The position numbers and the translations under genes were made by a program. From Ottelia alismoides (lineage: Eukaryota > Streptophyta > Magnoliopsida > Alismatales > Hydrocharitaceae): DNA of 64,000 nt. The stretch's first letter is position 1; the number at the start of each line of letters is the position of its first letter. The notes below the pieces were generated by a model that did no database searches, was not told the origin of the DNA, and saw only the letters and a list, made by a program, of their open reading frames with translations. The DNA is taken from NCBI GenBank assembly GCA_037367405.1, contig JAZKJV010011597.1:434001-498000 (forward strand). Reading direction: 5' to 3'. Positions 18,745 through 31,600 of the stretch are shown here, in pieces.

Positions 18745-21700
18745 GTTGAATCCCCATTCATCACTCTTTATTCTTTTATTTAAGCTAGATATTTGGCAAA
18801 ATACCATGTATATAATTGTAAATAAAATAAGCTACCAAAAAGCATGCATTTGTTAATACTCAAAAATTAGCATGCATTTGTGTAAAAATAAAAGAATAAA
18901 GAATAAAAGAAAAAGAGGGAAATATTTAGAATAAATATTGAGTGACATGAATCCAAGAGAGGGCCCAACATGGGCTTGATTGCCAAATAAAATAAGTAGA
19001 GAGAGATAGGGCTACTCATCGTTATACATATCCCTTATATATATATATATATGTATATAAATAATTTATTTTCACAAAATAAAAATAAAAATATATTTCT
19101 AAACCCTTGTATATATTTCTAAAAATAAAATAAAAATGAGAAAAATAAAATCAAAATAATCTTTCTATTTCACCCTTGTATATACCATGTATATAGGTAT
19201 CACACTTTTATTTATTTCACCCTTGTAAATAATCAATAAAAATAAAATAAAACTTATTTTATACTATAAATTTTATGTTGTAAATAAATAAAATATAAAA
19301 TTAGAGTATTTGTACAAAAATAAGAAAATAAAAATAAAAATACAAAATACAATGGTATTTTATACCTGTATATAATATAATATATTGTGTATAACATAAT
19401 TTATTTTCCATAAAAATAAATAAAAATCATTAAAAAATAGTTTGAAAATAACTAAACTTTTTTTTTATTTTGTAAATATTTTAAAATAAATCATTTTATA
19501 TTTTTAATTTAATTTTTAGATAATTTTGACCCTATTTATTCTGATTGGTCCACATGGGATTGTTGACCCCCAGTCAACTCCCACTCCCGGATCCTCTCTT
19601 CGCCTGAACCCGGTTAGAGCCCCACTTCTCAAAGCTTTCGTGATCGGGTTCCTCCATCTTTTGCCCAGATTCCACCGCCCGCCTATTCCCCATGGGTCAA
19701 CCACCCTCGCGGATCCCTAGGGAGTGTCGGATCTGCATCGGTTCGCATGCCCGTGCCCATTCTTCATCGTCACCTGGGACACATATGAAAGTCTTCATTT
19801 CAGTGCCCAGCTCCTCATCTCGCGTCGCAAGCCCTCATTCTACCCTAAAGACCTTCCCCTCGGTGACAGCGTTCGGAAGCACCCCTTGGTGGCCGGAATG
19901 AGTGGCAGTAGTCGAAGCTCGACGCACGTGGCCGGACCTCCACCGCATTCGAGCCTCCCCGCCTGCCGCAGCGTGGTCGAGGAGACGACCCATATCGACT
20001 TCACCTCTTGGAGATCAGGATTGGTCTTAGACCATCAAGTATACCTCCCTTCGATCCTGGTCTCATTTATCTTCAAATCTTTCGTCGGACCTCCGCCAGC
20101 TCCGACCCGACGGTCGTAGCTCCATCGATCACCCCTAGCTGCTTCGATCGACTCCCTGTTCCACCATCATCCTTCCCCCGTAGCCTGATCATCCCGATCT
20201 TGGCTAACTAAGCCAAGATCAAGCTAGGTTCCTTCTGCCGCCTTCGCTGGAACCTCCCCTCGTCGTTCCCCGTCGCTTCACTTAGTTGTTCATCCAATAA
20301 CCTTGGCCGGAGCAAGCCTCCGAGCAGTAGCTTTCATCTGCAGGTCAAAAAGTGCAAGATTACCCCCCAGCTTGCATCTCATCCACCTCGCTGGAGCTAT
20401 CCCAGGTCACCATCACCGTCTCGGAGATCCAGCGGGTGGGTGCTCAATCCGCCAGTGCCACCCGACGCGGAGGAGCATCGCGACTCGAACCCTTCTTCCT
20501 GATCATTTATTAGATGCCCGGAGCGCCACCAGTTCTCCGGCGAACTTCACCAGGGAGGAGTTCTTCCAGCTGCCTTCTCCACCGTCGGATCAACCCTCTC
20601 CGACAGGTCGTATATGAGTCATTCATCTCCCGAGCCAAATAGGTCATTAGATCTGACATCTAACGGCCCCGTACGCCCCATGTTCGCCTTCACGTCAGGG
20701 CTGTTGGATCCGCTACGTGGCAGTGCTAGAGCCACTCATCTTCAGCCAACTGGAGCATGCCACATGCCCCCCCCCACGTGACCCGCACGAGCGGCAGGGT
20801 AATTTGCACTTTCTTCCCTATAGTTTCCATATGTTCTTATTTAGTCTATTAAATAAATAGTATGCTGTGGACTATTTACATGTGAGCCCCTTTTGTTTTC
20901 AGTATTTGCACTTCGGTCTGGCTTGTATGGGTGCACGTGTATCGACGCGTGCCTTTGTGTGACATTTGCATATCTTACCTTGAAATTAATGGATGTTATG
21001 GTTTGAATTTATAGTTTTACTATTTACATCCATACCCCTGTGAATGCTGAGTTTCGACATGTGCTAAAATTTGTGGGTAAATTGCGGGAAGGGTCCTATA
21101 CTTTTGACGTGTGTTGCTGTTTGGCCCCTGGAAGTTATTTTTCTTGCATATTAGTCCCTGTGTGCTGTATGGTTTTGATTGGTTTGAATAAAATAACTAT
21201 TTTAGCCCAAATTTCATGAAATTTGGATACATGGCCTCTTCCATTGAGTAAAAAATTCTTTGAATTTTTAGGCCATTTTTGTTTTCATTTGATATTTTTA
21301 AAAATTCAAAAATCCAAAAATTTACTTCTGTTCAGTTTTAAAAATCAACTAAAAATATTAAAAACCCTCTAAAAATCCAAAAAATTTAATCTATGTTTGT
21401 TTCTTTGTGCTTTTACTTCTGTCCAAGTTTCGTTGCTTTTGGATTTTTTAAAAAACTAAAAATTGAAAAACACTAAAATACTTAGAAAAATCAGTAAAAA
21501 TTCTTAAAAAATAAAAAAATGCAATTTCAATTTCTGTAGTTATGGTTTTATTTATAGTTTACAAAAAAGTATTGCTTGAATTTTATAGCTATCTAGATCT
21601 TTTAAATAGCCTTTTGATTCTGCCTACACGGTAGTTTGCATTTTTCAACTAGTTTTATTTTTATAAAATCAACTAAAAATCAGATAAATCTAAAAAAATA

Positions 21701-22105
21701 CCAAAAAACTTAAAAATTTATAAAAACCAAAAATATTTTTATTTTAATTTTCTGACCCATTTTGGTGTGTTAAATAAATAGTTGTTTGTGTCCTTTTTGA
21801 GTTCCTTTACATTTTTCCTAATATTGAAAAAATCCAAAAAAAATTAAAAACCTAAAAATCCACCAAATACACTTGTTTTTGAATCCCGACTACTTCGTAG
21901 GTTTTTCCAAACCGTGCTCCTTATGTTCGACTCTGGTAGCTATACCAGGTAAAATAAAATAGCGAGGCTGCTATTTTTGACCTGATTTGTCTGATTTTCA
22001 TATTTGGTGGCCTTTGTTTTCTTGATTGAGTCCGATCCGTGAGGTTGAGGTCGCAACGACCATTGATACCTTCTTACCTTAGTCGCTCGATTTTCGCGCT
22101 CAGTA
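18745..22105 (+). repeat. 5' LTR of element C
   Basis: Same modular order as the other LTRs. The TATA position carries ACATATGAAAG (19781-19791) where the 3' LTR has CATATAAAAG. It ends GCGCTCAGTA where the 3' LTR has GCGCTCATCA. The U5 hairpin CTGGTAGCTATACCAG is near 21933. CTACTTCGTAG is near 21890. Confidence 0.85.
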
Positions 22106-23471
22106 GTCGGTTTTCTTTTTCAATATTTTGTCTTTACTTGCATTTATTAGCATTTATTTCTATTTCATTTTATCATATTTTATAGTAATTGTGGTTCGAC
22201 ACATTCTTGTTCTGATTTTATTGCAAGGACCCGACGATCGAGGGCAGCTTTCTGATTTTCTTGCAAGGACCCGCGGGATTCGGAGGTGGCAAGTTTCTGC
22301 ATCGAGCCGCAGGAGGACTAGAGTAGGAGTGCGGGGAGCGTAGTTAGTCGTAGATTAGTTTTATTTCCTGCATCTTTGTGTTGTAATAATGCAGGGTCAG
22401 AGACAGACTTTTGGACTCGATGTTATCTCGGGGTCTGTTTCGTCGAGCACCAGTGTGTTTGGGGGACCTCAACGTAGATTTTCGTCGGTTTTGGGTTTTC
22501 AACGCTTTTTACTGCTTATCTGATTTTCGAGGATTTAGCCTTAGACTTAGGATTTTCTCTGATTTGACGTAATTAGTTAAGGCCAAACCCTAATTATCTA
22601 CCTGTGCCTATAGTTCGATAATTGGACTTAATTAATTAAATCACTAAGAAAAACTCAGATTAATTAGGCTTGAGTCCACGTGTCGTGAGGAGTCACATAC
22701 AGGACGTCCAGGATCCGTTGCGACAGACACAGAGTGGCTCCCAAGATCGGACTCCGGACATAGCTTGATTACTTGACTACTGTGCTTACCATGTAGAAAC
22801 TGCTTCGTCTAAGGCCGTTTTCCTCGTGCATCATATATGTAGTTTAATTTCTTTCTTTATTTTATGCATGGATCACTCTGCATGTAGAGAGCTGGAGTCA
22901 GGTATGCATTTCTTACTCTGCATGCATCATCGTATTTGATCGCGCATCAGCTTTTTCGCTTTCTCCCCGGTTTTTTGACTTAAAATAATCAGGAGAACCG
23001 AAAAATTCGTTAGACGTTGTTTGCTTGAAAAATATTTAAAAAACAAAAACTATAAAATTGGGATTGCTAAACAGACTTGACCCTAAAAGACACTTCACTG
23101 AAAATTTTGTCTTGGTTGAGTAATCCCTTCATTATCTGGTTTGGATGAGCGAGAGAGTGACCCGCACACTAGGCTAGAGCCACATCTGATTTCTTAGCAG
23201 ACTACCGGCCTTTTATACGGTACAGTCTGTTGGGAGTATTGGACTCCTATCAGCTCGCTTAATCGCTTTGAAAGACTATCTAATCACCTAATAAAAAATT
23301 GACAAGATAAGTGATCGAGCATTTACAGTCTTCAACTCCGCATTGAGTAGGTGAATCGGCGCTTTGCTTTCTCATCTTTGGTGTTTTCCAGATCTCATCT
23401 GCTTCCCTCCTATTCACTTCCTTAATCCCACCCTCCCTCCCTTCATTCTCATTCTCCTTCTCCAACTCTAG
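22106..23471 (+). other. Leader of element C (PBS lost)
   Basis: Where B and D have the tRNA-Asp PBS, C runs from the LTR end straight into GTCGGTTTTC, which aligns with leader sequence downstream of the PBS in D. The PBS is therefore deleted. Further leader landmarks shared with D are the GGGGGACCTCA motif (22462-22472), the ATTAATTA region and GCATGGATCACT...GCATGTAGAG. A near-direct repeat TTGCAAGGACCCG occurs at about 22222 and 22261. Confidence 0.6.
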
Positions 23472-24505
23472 ATGATGGGTTTCCATCCTTTCTTACCGGA
23501 TCTTGCGGCTTCTTCATCTTATCCCCATCATCCCCGACCACTATCGTCAGAGGTCAGAACTCCAACCGACCTTCCAACCTCTCTTTATTATGTGCATGTT
23601 GTGCTAGAGTCCCGTGGAGATCAGACTGACCAGATGCGAGACCCGGGTAACTTCATTGTTGGGATACAAGTGCACTCCATATGCGATCACAGAGAGCAGA
23701 TGCGAGTTGCAGATACCTCCTATGCTAGGATGATGGATGAGCACACCGATCAGGAAGCACAGTCAGCTTCGACATTCCATCCCTTCATACTAGATTTGGA
23801 GTTCATTCAGAGACTGCCGAAATTTTCAGGGGAGGTGCACGAGGAGCCATATCTTCATCTGTCTAAGTTTGAGGAGTTTTGTGTGACACGGGTATATTCA
23901 GATATCACTCTTGAGCAGCTGATGTTGAAGACCTTCCCATTTTCACTTCGTGACAAAGCCATGAGATGGCACAGATGATTGGGAAGGAAGTTTGCTATAT
24001 GGGGAGAGTTACGCTCAGAGTTTCTACAGAGATTTTATCCCCAACATAGAGTAGATATGATGCGATCTTTCATTATGGATTTTTCAGTAGACCCCCAGGA
24101 GCCATTACATGATTCGTAGCTGAGGTTTCTTGACTCTTGAGGATATTTCCATATCATGGACTTTCACCGACCGACCTTATTGAGATCTCCATGAGGGGGA
24201 TGACCGTTGAAAAGATAACACTAGTAGTGACCTCATGTGGTGGTTCACACCACAGTCCCGAAACGGATATACTTCAGACCATCTCGAGAGTACTTTCAGA
24301 CATTCCACCTTCACGAGATGCTTTAGTTGGGACAAAACATGAGGATGATGCGGTACCAGTTGGGTATGCCACACTTCAGGAGCACACATCTACTATACAC
24401 CAGATCGTGGACATTGATTCTGTTGCAGCACAAATGATGGATGAGATGACAGCCACAGTGGATGTTCTGACCCAGAGACTGATCGAGTTCCCGTTGGTCT
24501 TTTAG
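23472..24505 (+). pseudogene. gag: gag of element C, broken
   Basis: The start at ATG 23472 (MMGFHPFLPDL) resembles the Gag starts of B (MSNWGDLDVLF) and D (MVDWSYFNPIF). The core reads FIQRLPKFSGEVHEEPYLHL...FEEFCVT, LMLKTFPFSLRDKAMRWH, then after a TGA (23976-23978) WGELRSEFLQRFYPQ and PLHDS. This is the conserved retrotransposon Gag domain. A TAG (about 24117-24119) and a frameshift near 24130 follow. The Gag resumes at 24137 with FPYHGLSPTDLIE, the counterpart of CPCHG in B, and ends at 24505 with LTQRLIEF. Gag forms virus-like particles in the cytoplasm; this copy cannot make an intact one. Confidence 0.8.
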
Positions 24506-24617
24506 CTAGAGTTCGAGTCAGCCCCGTACTTTTCAGTTGTTGAGTCTTGGATATCAGATCTTCTGATACTCCAGGAGATGGAGGAGCCCACACTACTACA
24601 GCCATCAGTCCAGACAT

Positions 24618-25556
24618 TTGAATGTTTCTACTCCGCAGAGGTACTTCTCCGATTCAGATGGACATCCTGATTCAGCCCAGCAGCCATATTTCAATAAGGG
24701 ACATTACTTTGAGATGCCAGACTTGGAAAGTCCCGTATTTGAGCCCTTTGTACTCCATTTTGATGAGATAGATACATTTCATGAGGAACAGATGATAGTC
24801 AGCATTGCCGCAGCTCGAGGATAAGTTTCAGACACTTTGACAGCATCTACGTTGTTGACCAGTACCATTTCCTATTTCCATATTGTTCAGAGGTAGATTT
24901 CAGCTGATGAGGCATTTTGTTGCGAGGAGTGGGTGCTTGACAGTAGCGCAGATTCTCAGTTAGACTCTGATCCTCCCTTTCTCATTGCATTACTCCCCGA
25001 GGGTTATCTGCGGGAGGATGCCCGATACACTGCGTACTCGGTTTCACTTCCTCGATGTGTATCCGATCTGTCGGATCATGACATCGAGTCTTCTGATATT
25101 TCTGATCTTTCTGAGTCTGAGTTTTCCCTCCTCGACGACCCTCGCGAGGATGAGTCGAGCTTTGAGATATCCGATGATCTGTCAGATCTTTCTCAATTAT
25201 GTGCATTGGATATCAATTTTCTTAGTGAGTCTCCTAATCTTGACTTTCCACACATTTTTGAGACGATGATTGACGTGGAGAATTCCATGACTGATCCTTC
25301 TTTCTCCACATTCTATCTCCTCGGCTTCACCCTTCCATTCTATTCTGATCTTGAGCCGATGAGTTCTTTTGCGCTACCGGAGCCTGATTTCATTCTTCCA
25401 TATCTTTACCCGGTAGCAGACACCCGCCTGATTTCTTATTTGGGTGTCATTGTTTACACTATTAATATCGTTGTTGTTCTCATACTGAGACTACAACGAC
25501 AGTACGGCATTCGACTCACATATGTTGTCCTAAACCTTGATACAACATTATCCTAG
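24618..25556 (+). pseudogene. Acidic open frame downstream of gag in element C, hydrophobic C-terminus
   Basis: One frame runs from 24618 to 25556 with two internal stops (24822-24824 and about 24894). The last open part (24933-25556, 207 codons) is strongly acidic (many D/E/S, for example FEISDDLSDLSQL) and ends with a hydrophobic stretch (YLGVIVYTINIVVVLIL) followed by basic residues, which would form one membrane segment. It occupies the place of the acidic linker between PR and RT in A, B and D. I recognise no family. It may be linker remnant plus out-of-frame residue, or a decayed env-like tail. Real coding function is doubtful. Confidence 0.4.
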
Positions 25557-25701
25557 CCTTTGTGCCCAGCTAGGGGCGTAAAACCTAGCGCTTGTTGAGA
25601 GGCACCTCAACATTGTCCACTTTTATATACGTGTTTCGTCATTTGATCCTTGACTCTTTCATTTTGTTTTACACCTCAGGTCTCTCTTAGGATTATCTTT
25701 T

Positions 25702-26215
25702 CTATACTTAGGATGTACTTTATCCTAAGTATAGGGGGTGTAGACACCTAGTTTCTCATTTTCATTCTGTTTCATTACTCTTGTTGTTGCTTATACTTAG
25801 GGAGCCTTCACCCTAAGTATAGGGGGAGTGATGTCGTTCCTTCCATCTTGTATATATTTGTCTTTGTCTCTTTCTACCTCTGTTTTGCTGCCTATACTTA
25901 GGGATATTTTACCCTAAGTATAAGGGAGGGAGACCCTGTACATTCTTCCACTCGGATTTCCCTTCATGTACAACTTGTTATACTTAGGATTACTTGATCC
26001 TAAGTATAGGGGGAAACACCGAGTCCTCTTCATTCTATTCTTTGATTCGTCGTTGTACTATAGCATTTCTTTTCACTTCCTTATACTAAGCACGTGTTAC
26101 GTCTTCTTCATCGCTCTTGATTCACTCTAAGGACATCGTTCGAGCTAAGTATAGGGGGATGTCGTATATATTTCATATATACTTTAGCCATAACTCGTAC
26201 TTTGTGTGAGTGTGT
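25702..26215 (+). promoter_or_regulatory. 3' hairpin cluster of element C
   Basis: Hairpins are H1 25702-25734 (13-bp stem CTATACTTAGGAT/ATCCTAAGTATAG, loop GTACTTT), H2 25792-25821, H3 25892-25922, H4 25979-26008 and the long stem 26080-26154. They are followed by GTATATATTTCATATATAC and CCATAACTCGTAC. The H1 loop is the same as in A, while the stem base pair G-C of A is replaced by A-T on both arms. C has one hairpin more than the other elements (H2). Confidence 0.8.
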
Positions 26216-26589
26216 TAATAAATAAAATGGCTAAAATTCTTTCATCCAAAAACCATAAAATTTAACATTTTTCCTTGTACATAAAAATTCTTTATTGCAC
26301 ATACATAGTTATTTATAAAAATTATTTTTGTATAAATGGTTGTAAAAATCTTTTGTGTGTAAATAGTTTGTAAATATTTTGATAGCAAAATTATGTATAT
26401 AGTACAAATTTTTTGTAAAATGTTTAAAAAACAAAAAGTTTGCAAAAATCGTGTGTAAATGTGTGTAAATATTTTGCAAAACTTCTGCATTCATGCATAC
26501 ATCCATGTTTTCAAATATTTTGAAAAATTTTGCATATTTTCAAAAATTTTGTAAAAATTGCACGTTTGTAGAAATGTGTACAATTTTTC

Positions 26590-27715
26590 TGAATATTGAT
26601 TGACATTTAAACTGGCCTGGAATTAAATTGGAAAATGGAGCTTGGTTAAGACCTTAATCTACCTAATTCTAAGAGGAACCTTATAGGGCTTAGGGTTAAG
26701 ACTTTTCAGGTCTGTTTGGGACTTAATTCTTTGAGTCAACTAGGCTATGATCACATGTCATCTTGATGAGCCTAAGTAGAACACTTAACAATGCACACAT
26801 GACTCTCAGAGACACTGGCTTTACTTGCACCAGGACATTACACATAGCTCTCCATGCTTGAGACGGTGAGGAAGCAGTGTACTTTGGCTTGGGGTAGCAT
26901 ATGAGGGTAGTACTTCTAGGCGGAACCTCTCTTCTTCTTATAGTGAAGGAAGTGTGTCTCAACTTGGTCTGGTGGTGATGAAGTCTAAAGACAAGAGTTG
27001 TGGGTTGCAATAAAGCTTCAAAAGAGGGATAGTATATTGGCTCAAGAGGAAAAATTCCTTATGTATATATGTTGCACCATGTAGATATGTTGTACATATG
27101 CACATCAACAAAATGTGCAAAGAAAGAAAAAACTCCAAAAAAGAGGTGGGTCTGATTGAAAATAAAATACCCACCGGAGTGTATATAGTCAAATAAAGCA
27201 AAGCTTATGTTACACATGACCATCTCATGAAGCTTGCAGCGGGAGACTTAGCTACACTGGTGTCCATTCTCTTCTTCCCCCTCTTCTTGAGCCGGTTGTA
27301 CTTGAACTTAGAAGGGAATACCCCTCTCCTCGAGGAAAGAGTTCCTAGACTGAGGCATTAGAGTTACCTTGTTAAGGAGGGTTGTCGCTTTGTCATTTCT
27401 GAGGTAGGGAGCTACATCTCACTTACACAGTACAAGGAAAGATTCATGGTCATTAGAGTTTGTGTATGTAGACTTGTTCTGATCTGGATTATTGAGGAGT
27501 CTTGACCATAGATTGGTGGAACTTAGAGGCTGTTGAGTTTTAAGCTTAAGTCCAAATAAGGTTCCGGCGAATTAATAATCCAAAGATCTGATTGAGCTCC
27601 ATATTTCAATTTAATGAAGGAAAGTTTAATAATCAATCTTGATTTCCCGTGTTTTTCTTTTTCTTTCTCTTTTTCACTTCTTTTTCAAATAAGTGTTTGC
27701 TAAGGGACTAGCAAA
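26590..27715 (+). other. Conserved noncoding block before the PPT, element C
   Basis: Aligns over its whole length with 6290-7397 of A (visibly less similar than A is to B). No sense ORF. Confidence 0.65.
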
Positions 27716-27732
27716 AGTAAAGTATAGGGGGA
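27697..27732 (+). promoter_or_regulatory. Pre-PPT hairpin and PPT of element C
   Basis: TTTGCTA-AGGGAC-TAGCAAA is followed by AAAGTATAGGGGGA, then the LTR start (here AGATGAATCCCC, first base mutated). Confidence 0.8.
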
Positions 27733-28662
27733 AGATGAATCCCCATTCATCACTCTTTATTCTTTTATTTTAGCTAGATATTTTGGTAAAATATCACGTA
27801 TATAATTGTAAATACAATAAGTTACCAAAAAGGATGCATTTGTTAGTACTCAATAATTAGCATGCATTTCTGTAAAAATAAAAGAACAAAGAATAAAAGA
27901 AAAAGAGGGAAATATTTAGAATAAATATTGAGTAACCTGAACCCAAGATAGGGCCCAACATGGGCTTGATCGCCAAATAAAATAAGTAGAGAGAGATAGG
28001 GCCACTCATCCTTGTACATATCCCTTATATATGTGTATATAAATAATTTATTTTCACAAAATAAAAATAAAAATATATTTCTAAACCCTTGTATATATTT
28101 ATAAAAATAAAATAAAAATGAGAAAATAAAATCAAAATAATCTTTCTATTTCACCCTTGTATATACCATGTATATATGTATCACACTTTTATTTATTTCA
28201 CCCTTGTAAATAATCAATAAAAATAAAATAAAAATTATTTTATTTTACCCTTGTAAATATCACACTTTTATGCTGTAAATAAATAAAATATAAAATTATA
28301 GTATTTATACAAAAATAAGAAAATAAAAATAAAATACAAAATACATTGTTATTTTATACTTGTATATAATATACTGTGTGCATAATTTATTTTTCATAAA
28401 ATAAAAATCCTTAAAAATCACTTTGAAAATAAATAAAAAATTTTTACTTTGTAAATTATTTAAAATAAAATTGTTTTCTATTTTTAATTTCATTTATAGA
28501 TAATTTTGACCCTGCTTAAATCTGATTGGTCCAGGAGGATTGTTGACCCTCGGTCAACTCCCCCTCCCGGATCCTCTCTTCGCCAGAACCCGGTTTGAGC
28601 CCCACTTCTCAAAATTTTCTTGATCGGGTTCCTCCATCTTTTGCCCTGATTCCACCGCCCGC
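27733..28662 (+). repeat. 3' LTR of element C, left piece
   Basis: It matches 18745-19690 of the 5' LTR up to CCACCGCCCGC. Element B is inserted here; the last five bases CCCGC are its target duplication. Confidence 0.88.
28658..28662. repeat. Left target site duplication of element B (CCCGC)
   Basis: The identical CCCGC occurs at 44871-44875 after the 3' LTR of B. The uninterrupted sequence (GCCCGCCTATTCCCC) is seen in the C 5' LTR at about 19676-19690. Confidence 0.92.
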
Positions 28663-31600
28663 TGATGAATCCGTGATTCATCACTATAAAAGTCAAAAAT
28701 ATAGCCTTGTTCCCGAGTAAATAGAGGCATATTTCCCTTTATAATTCATAAATGGCATTCATGCATACATACATAATACATACATTTTAGCAGTCCATTT
28801 GCATTTAAATAAGAAGCCAAAATCCCTTGTGAAATATCCACTTACTAAAATAACCTCTTCCTTATAATATGTGTTCCTCGGTTAATAATATAGGGAAGAA
28901 AACCAAAATTCCCCCTTGTGAATTAGTCAATAAAGCCCTAGGACCCCTGGACAATAAAATACCCATAGCGCCTTCATACAAACTCAAAAATAGGTCTACT
29001 CACTCTTAGAATACTATACATTAAAATACCTTTAAAATGAGACTAATTTCATCCAATTTGGAGCTCGTATGAGAAAGTTGGGTTTTTGGGCTATTTTGTA
29101 TACTACATATATGTATAAATTGTATCTTTATATTTTATGTATTATACTTGACCTCATCTCCGTCTTTGGTCAACATGAAACTTGTAGATCTCATCAAGAT
29201 CTACAACTTTCATGTTTGGAGTTTTTCCAAAGTCGGTCCCCTTCTCTTTCTACACTCAATTCTCTTTCCAACCAATCACAGCAGGCCATGTGGCGCCCTC
29301 TGGTTGCGCCACGTAGCCCGCTGCCTTTGCCTCATCCGCCCGCAGCCACAGCCGTTGGATTCCCCACTTAGATCCAACGGCTTAGCTGCCTCCACGCACG
29401 CTTCGATTTGCAACCATCCGATCATCTTAAGAACCCCATCTGCACCATTCGTTCTCGCCTTATTCCCATCGCTCTACATGGCGCTGTGTAGTCCGCTCGA
29501 TCATGCCATCGATCCTTCGATCTGCGCCGTTTAATCCGCTCCCTATTCTTAACCGCACGATCAGCCTTCATCTCTCATCCCTGTCGGCCATTAGCGCGCG
29601 CGCTTCAGCCCGACACGTGGCTAATCTACAGCCTTTGATCGCTACGCCTCTGATCAGATCCTACCCGCTCCTTAGCGCTTCGATCTGGGCCGTTGGATTA
29701 CAAGATCCAACGGCCAGGGCTTCGTCTTCCACCTCCGACGTCCCCTCTCTCCCACGTTCTCAACCTTGCGCGAGGAGCTCGCCCTTTCTATTCTCGGCTC
29801 CACCTCAGCCACCCTCTCCGACTGCCAACACCGCCACGATGGAGCCCACTCTTCCCTCCTCCTCGCAAGCTCCCTCACTCACCACGATTTCCACCAGAGA
29901 CGCTCCACAACCTCCACAAACTTCGCCTCTCCTCCATCCATGCAGCCACCATTACCCTACAAATAGACTACCTCCGGCCACCTTCACAGCTATCTGCCAC
30001 CCCTGAGAGATCCCCCGAGCTCGGAGCGTATGATTGGTGACAGTAATTGCACGAATCCTTGAGCAAAGACGGCCATCTTCTCCGGCGAGATCCGCGGCTC
30101 CTCCGCCGTGTCGCAGCCTCTCCTCCGAGCAGCTGCTTGAGCTCAGGGAGCCACCGGCCCTTCGAGCGACGACCTGGAACTCCCCGACGAGTTCCAATCC
30201 CCAGGTGATACCTCCATCTCTCTCTGATATGTTCTTCATTCCTTCTTCGATTTTCTCGCCTGTTATTCGTCGCCTCCGATCATCTCCTCGCCTCCATTCC
30301 ATTTCGTCGAGCTTCGCATTGAAGCCCCCATCTTCGCGGTAGCCTTCTCGACCTCCGACGACGCATATCACCATACTTCGATCTCCAGCTCCGCCACTTG
30401 GACGGAGCTCCTTCGCCGGACCACCGCAGCACCCTTAGGTCTCTCCGATCGCCTTCACTTCTCCACGAGCGCACGCACGAGCCTCGGCTCTGTATTTAGT
30501 ACTTGCAGGTACCTCTCTGCTCATTGGTCGGAGCTTCGCCGGAGTAGTTTTCGACCTTCATCGCCAGCGATTTCCGACAGCCCTCCGCCGCTCCTGATAT
30601 CGTCAGCATCTTCGCCGCCACCCCACAAGTCTTCTGAGATCGCTCCGACAAGTCGGAGAGCTTCACCGACATCTGTAGGGACGGGCGGAGCAAAGGCCTC
30701 ATCGTCGGAGCCCCGCCATCTCCTCCGCAGGCGGTGGAGGACCATTGAGGGAGAAGGTCTCGCAGCCGTTCGATCATCCTAATCGAACGGTCTAGGGACA
30801 GCCACGTCGCCATCCGCCCGTAGCTGCAATCAATCGTCGGATCCTTCAAGATCTAACGGAGCTTAGTCCGCCACATCATCGACATCTGGAGCCTCTCAGG
30901 CGCTATTGGATCTATCCAGATCCAACGGCCTCTGATCTGCCACGCATCCGCACCGACACCCTTTGGATCCATCTTGATCCAAGGGTCTTCAGCACGCCAC
31001 ATCGACGAAGACCGAGCCTCATCCCCGACCCTAGGTTCGGTCTACCCGAGGCTCCGCCGAGCCTCACTCCAGACCTCCAAGAGCTCCCGAGCCAAGCCCC
31101 GAGCCTCCGAAGCCGCCCGAGCCTAGGCCGACCCACGTGAGGAGCACGTGCGGCCTGGGCATTTTGCATAGAGGCCCTGGAACTTTTAAATATTGCGGAC
31201 AGGACCCTGCGAAGCAGCCCCCACGTGAGGAGCACGCGCCTTGTGGAGAAATTGCACTCGAGTCCCCATCATAATAGGTAATTGCATTTAAGTCCCTGTC
31301 AGCATATTTACTTTATGTAATTTTATTTTCCTGAATTGCATTTACACCCCTGTGTTTGCACGCATCCCTAGGTTGCATTTTTCATCATTTTTAAATTCCA
31401 AAAATTGCATTTTGTTGAGAAACTTGTCCTCTGTCTATTGGGGTACGTGTCATGATTTTGTAATTTCAGTGGAATTTTAAATGAATTAATTGGTTGCTTT
31501 GTGGAATATTTTGCCCAGTGACACCTTTTAATTTGTAGTTAATTCTCTGTGATTCCAAAAATTCTCTAAAATTCACAGTAGCTTAAGGATAGTACTCTTA

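Noticed and set aside
22222..22275. Possible CRISPR-like or satellite repeat (TTGCAAGGACCCG twice)
   Set aside because: Only two imperfect copies in a retrotransposon leader of a plant genome; a local duplication.
29069..30849. Several overlapping ORFs (60-167 codons) in the 5' LTR of B, repeated at 41670-43450
   Set aside because: They are repeated only because the LTR is duplicated. They occur in many frames on both strands of a GC-rich tract, show no recognisable domain, and start codons have no supporting context.
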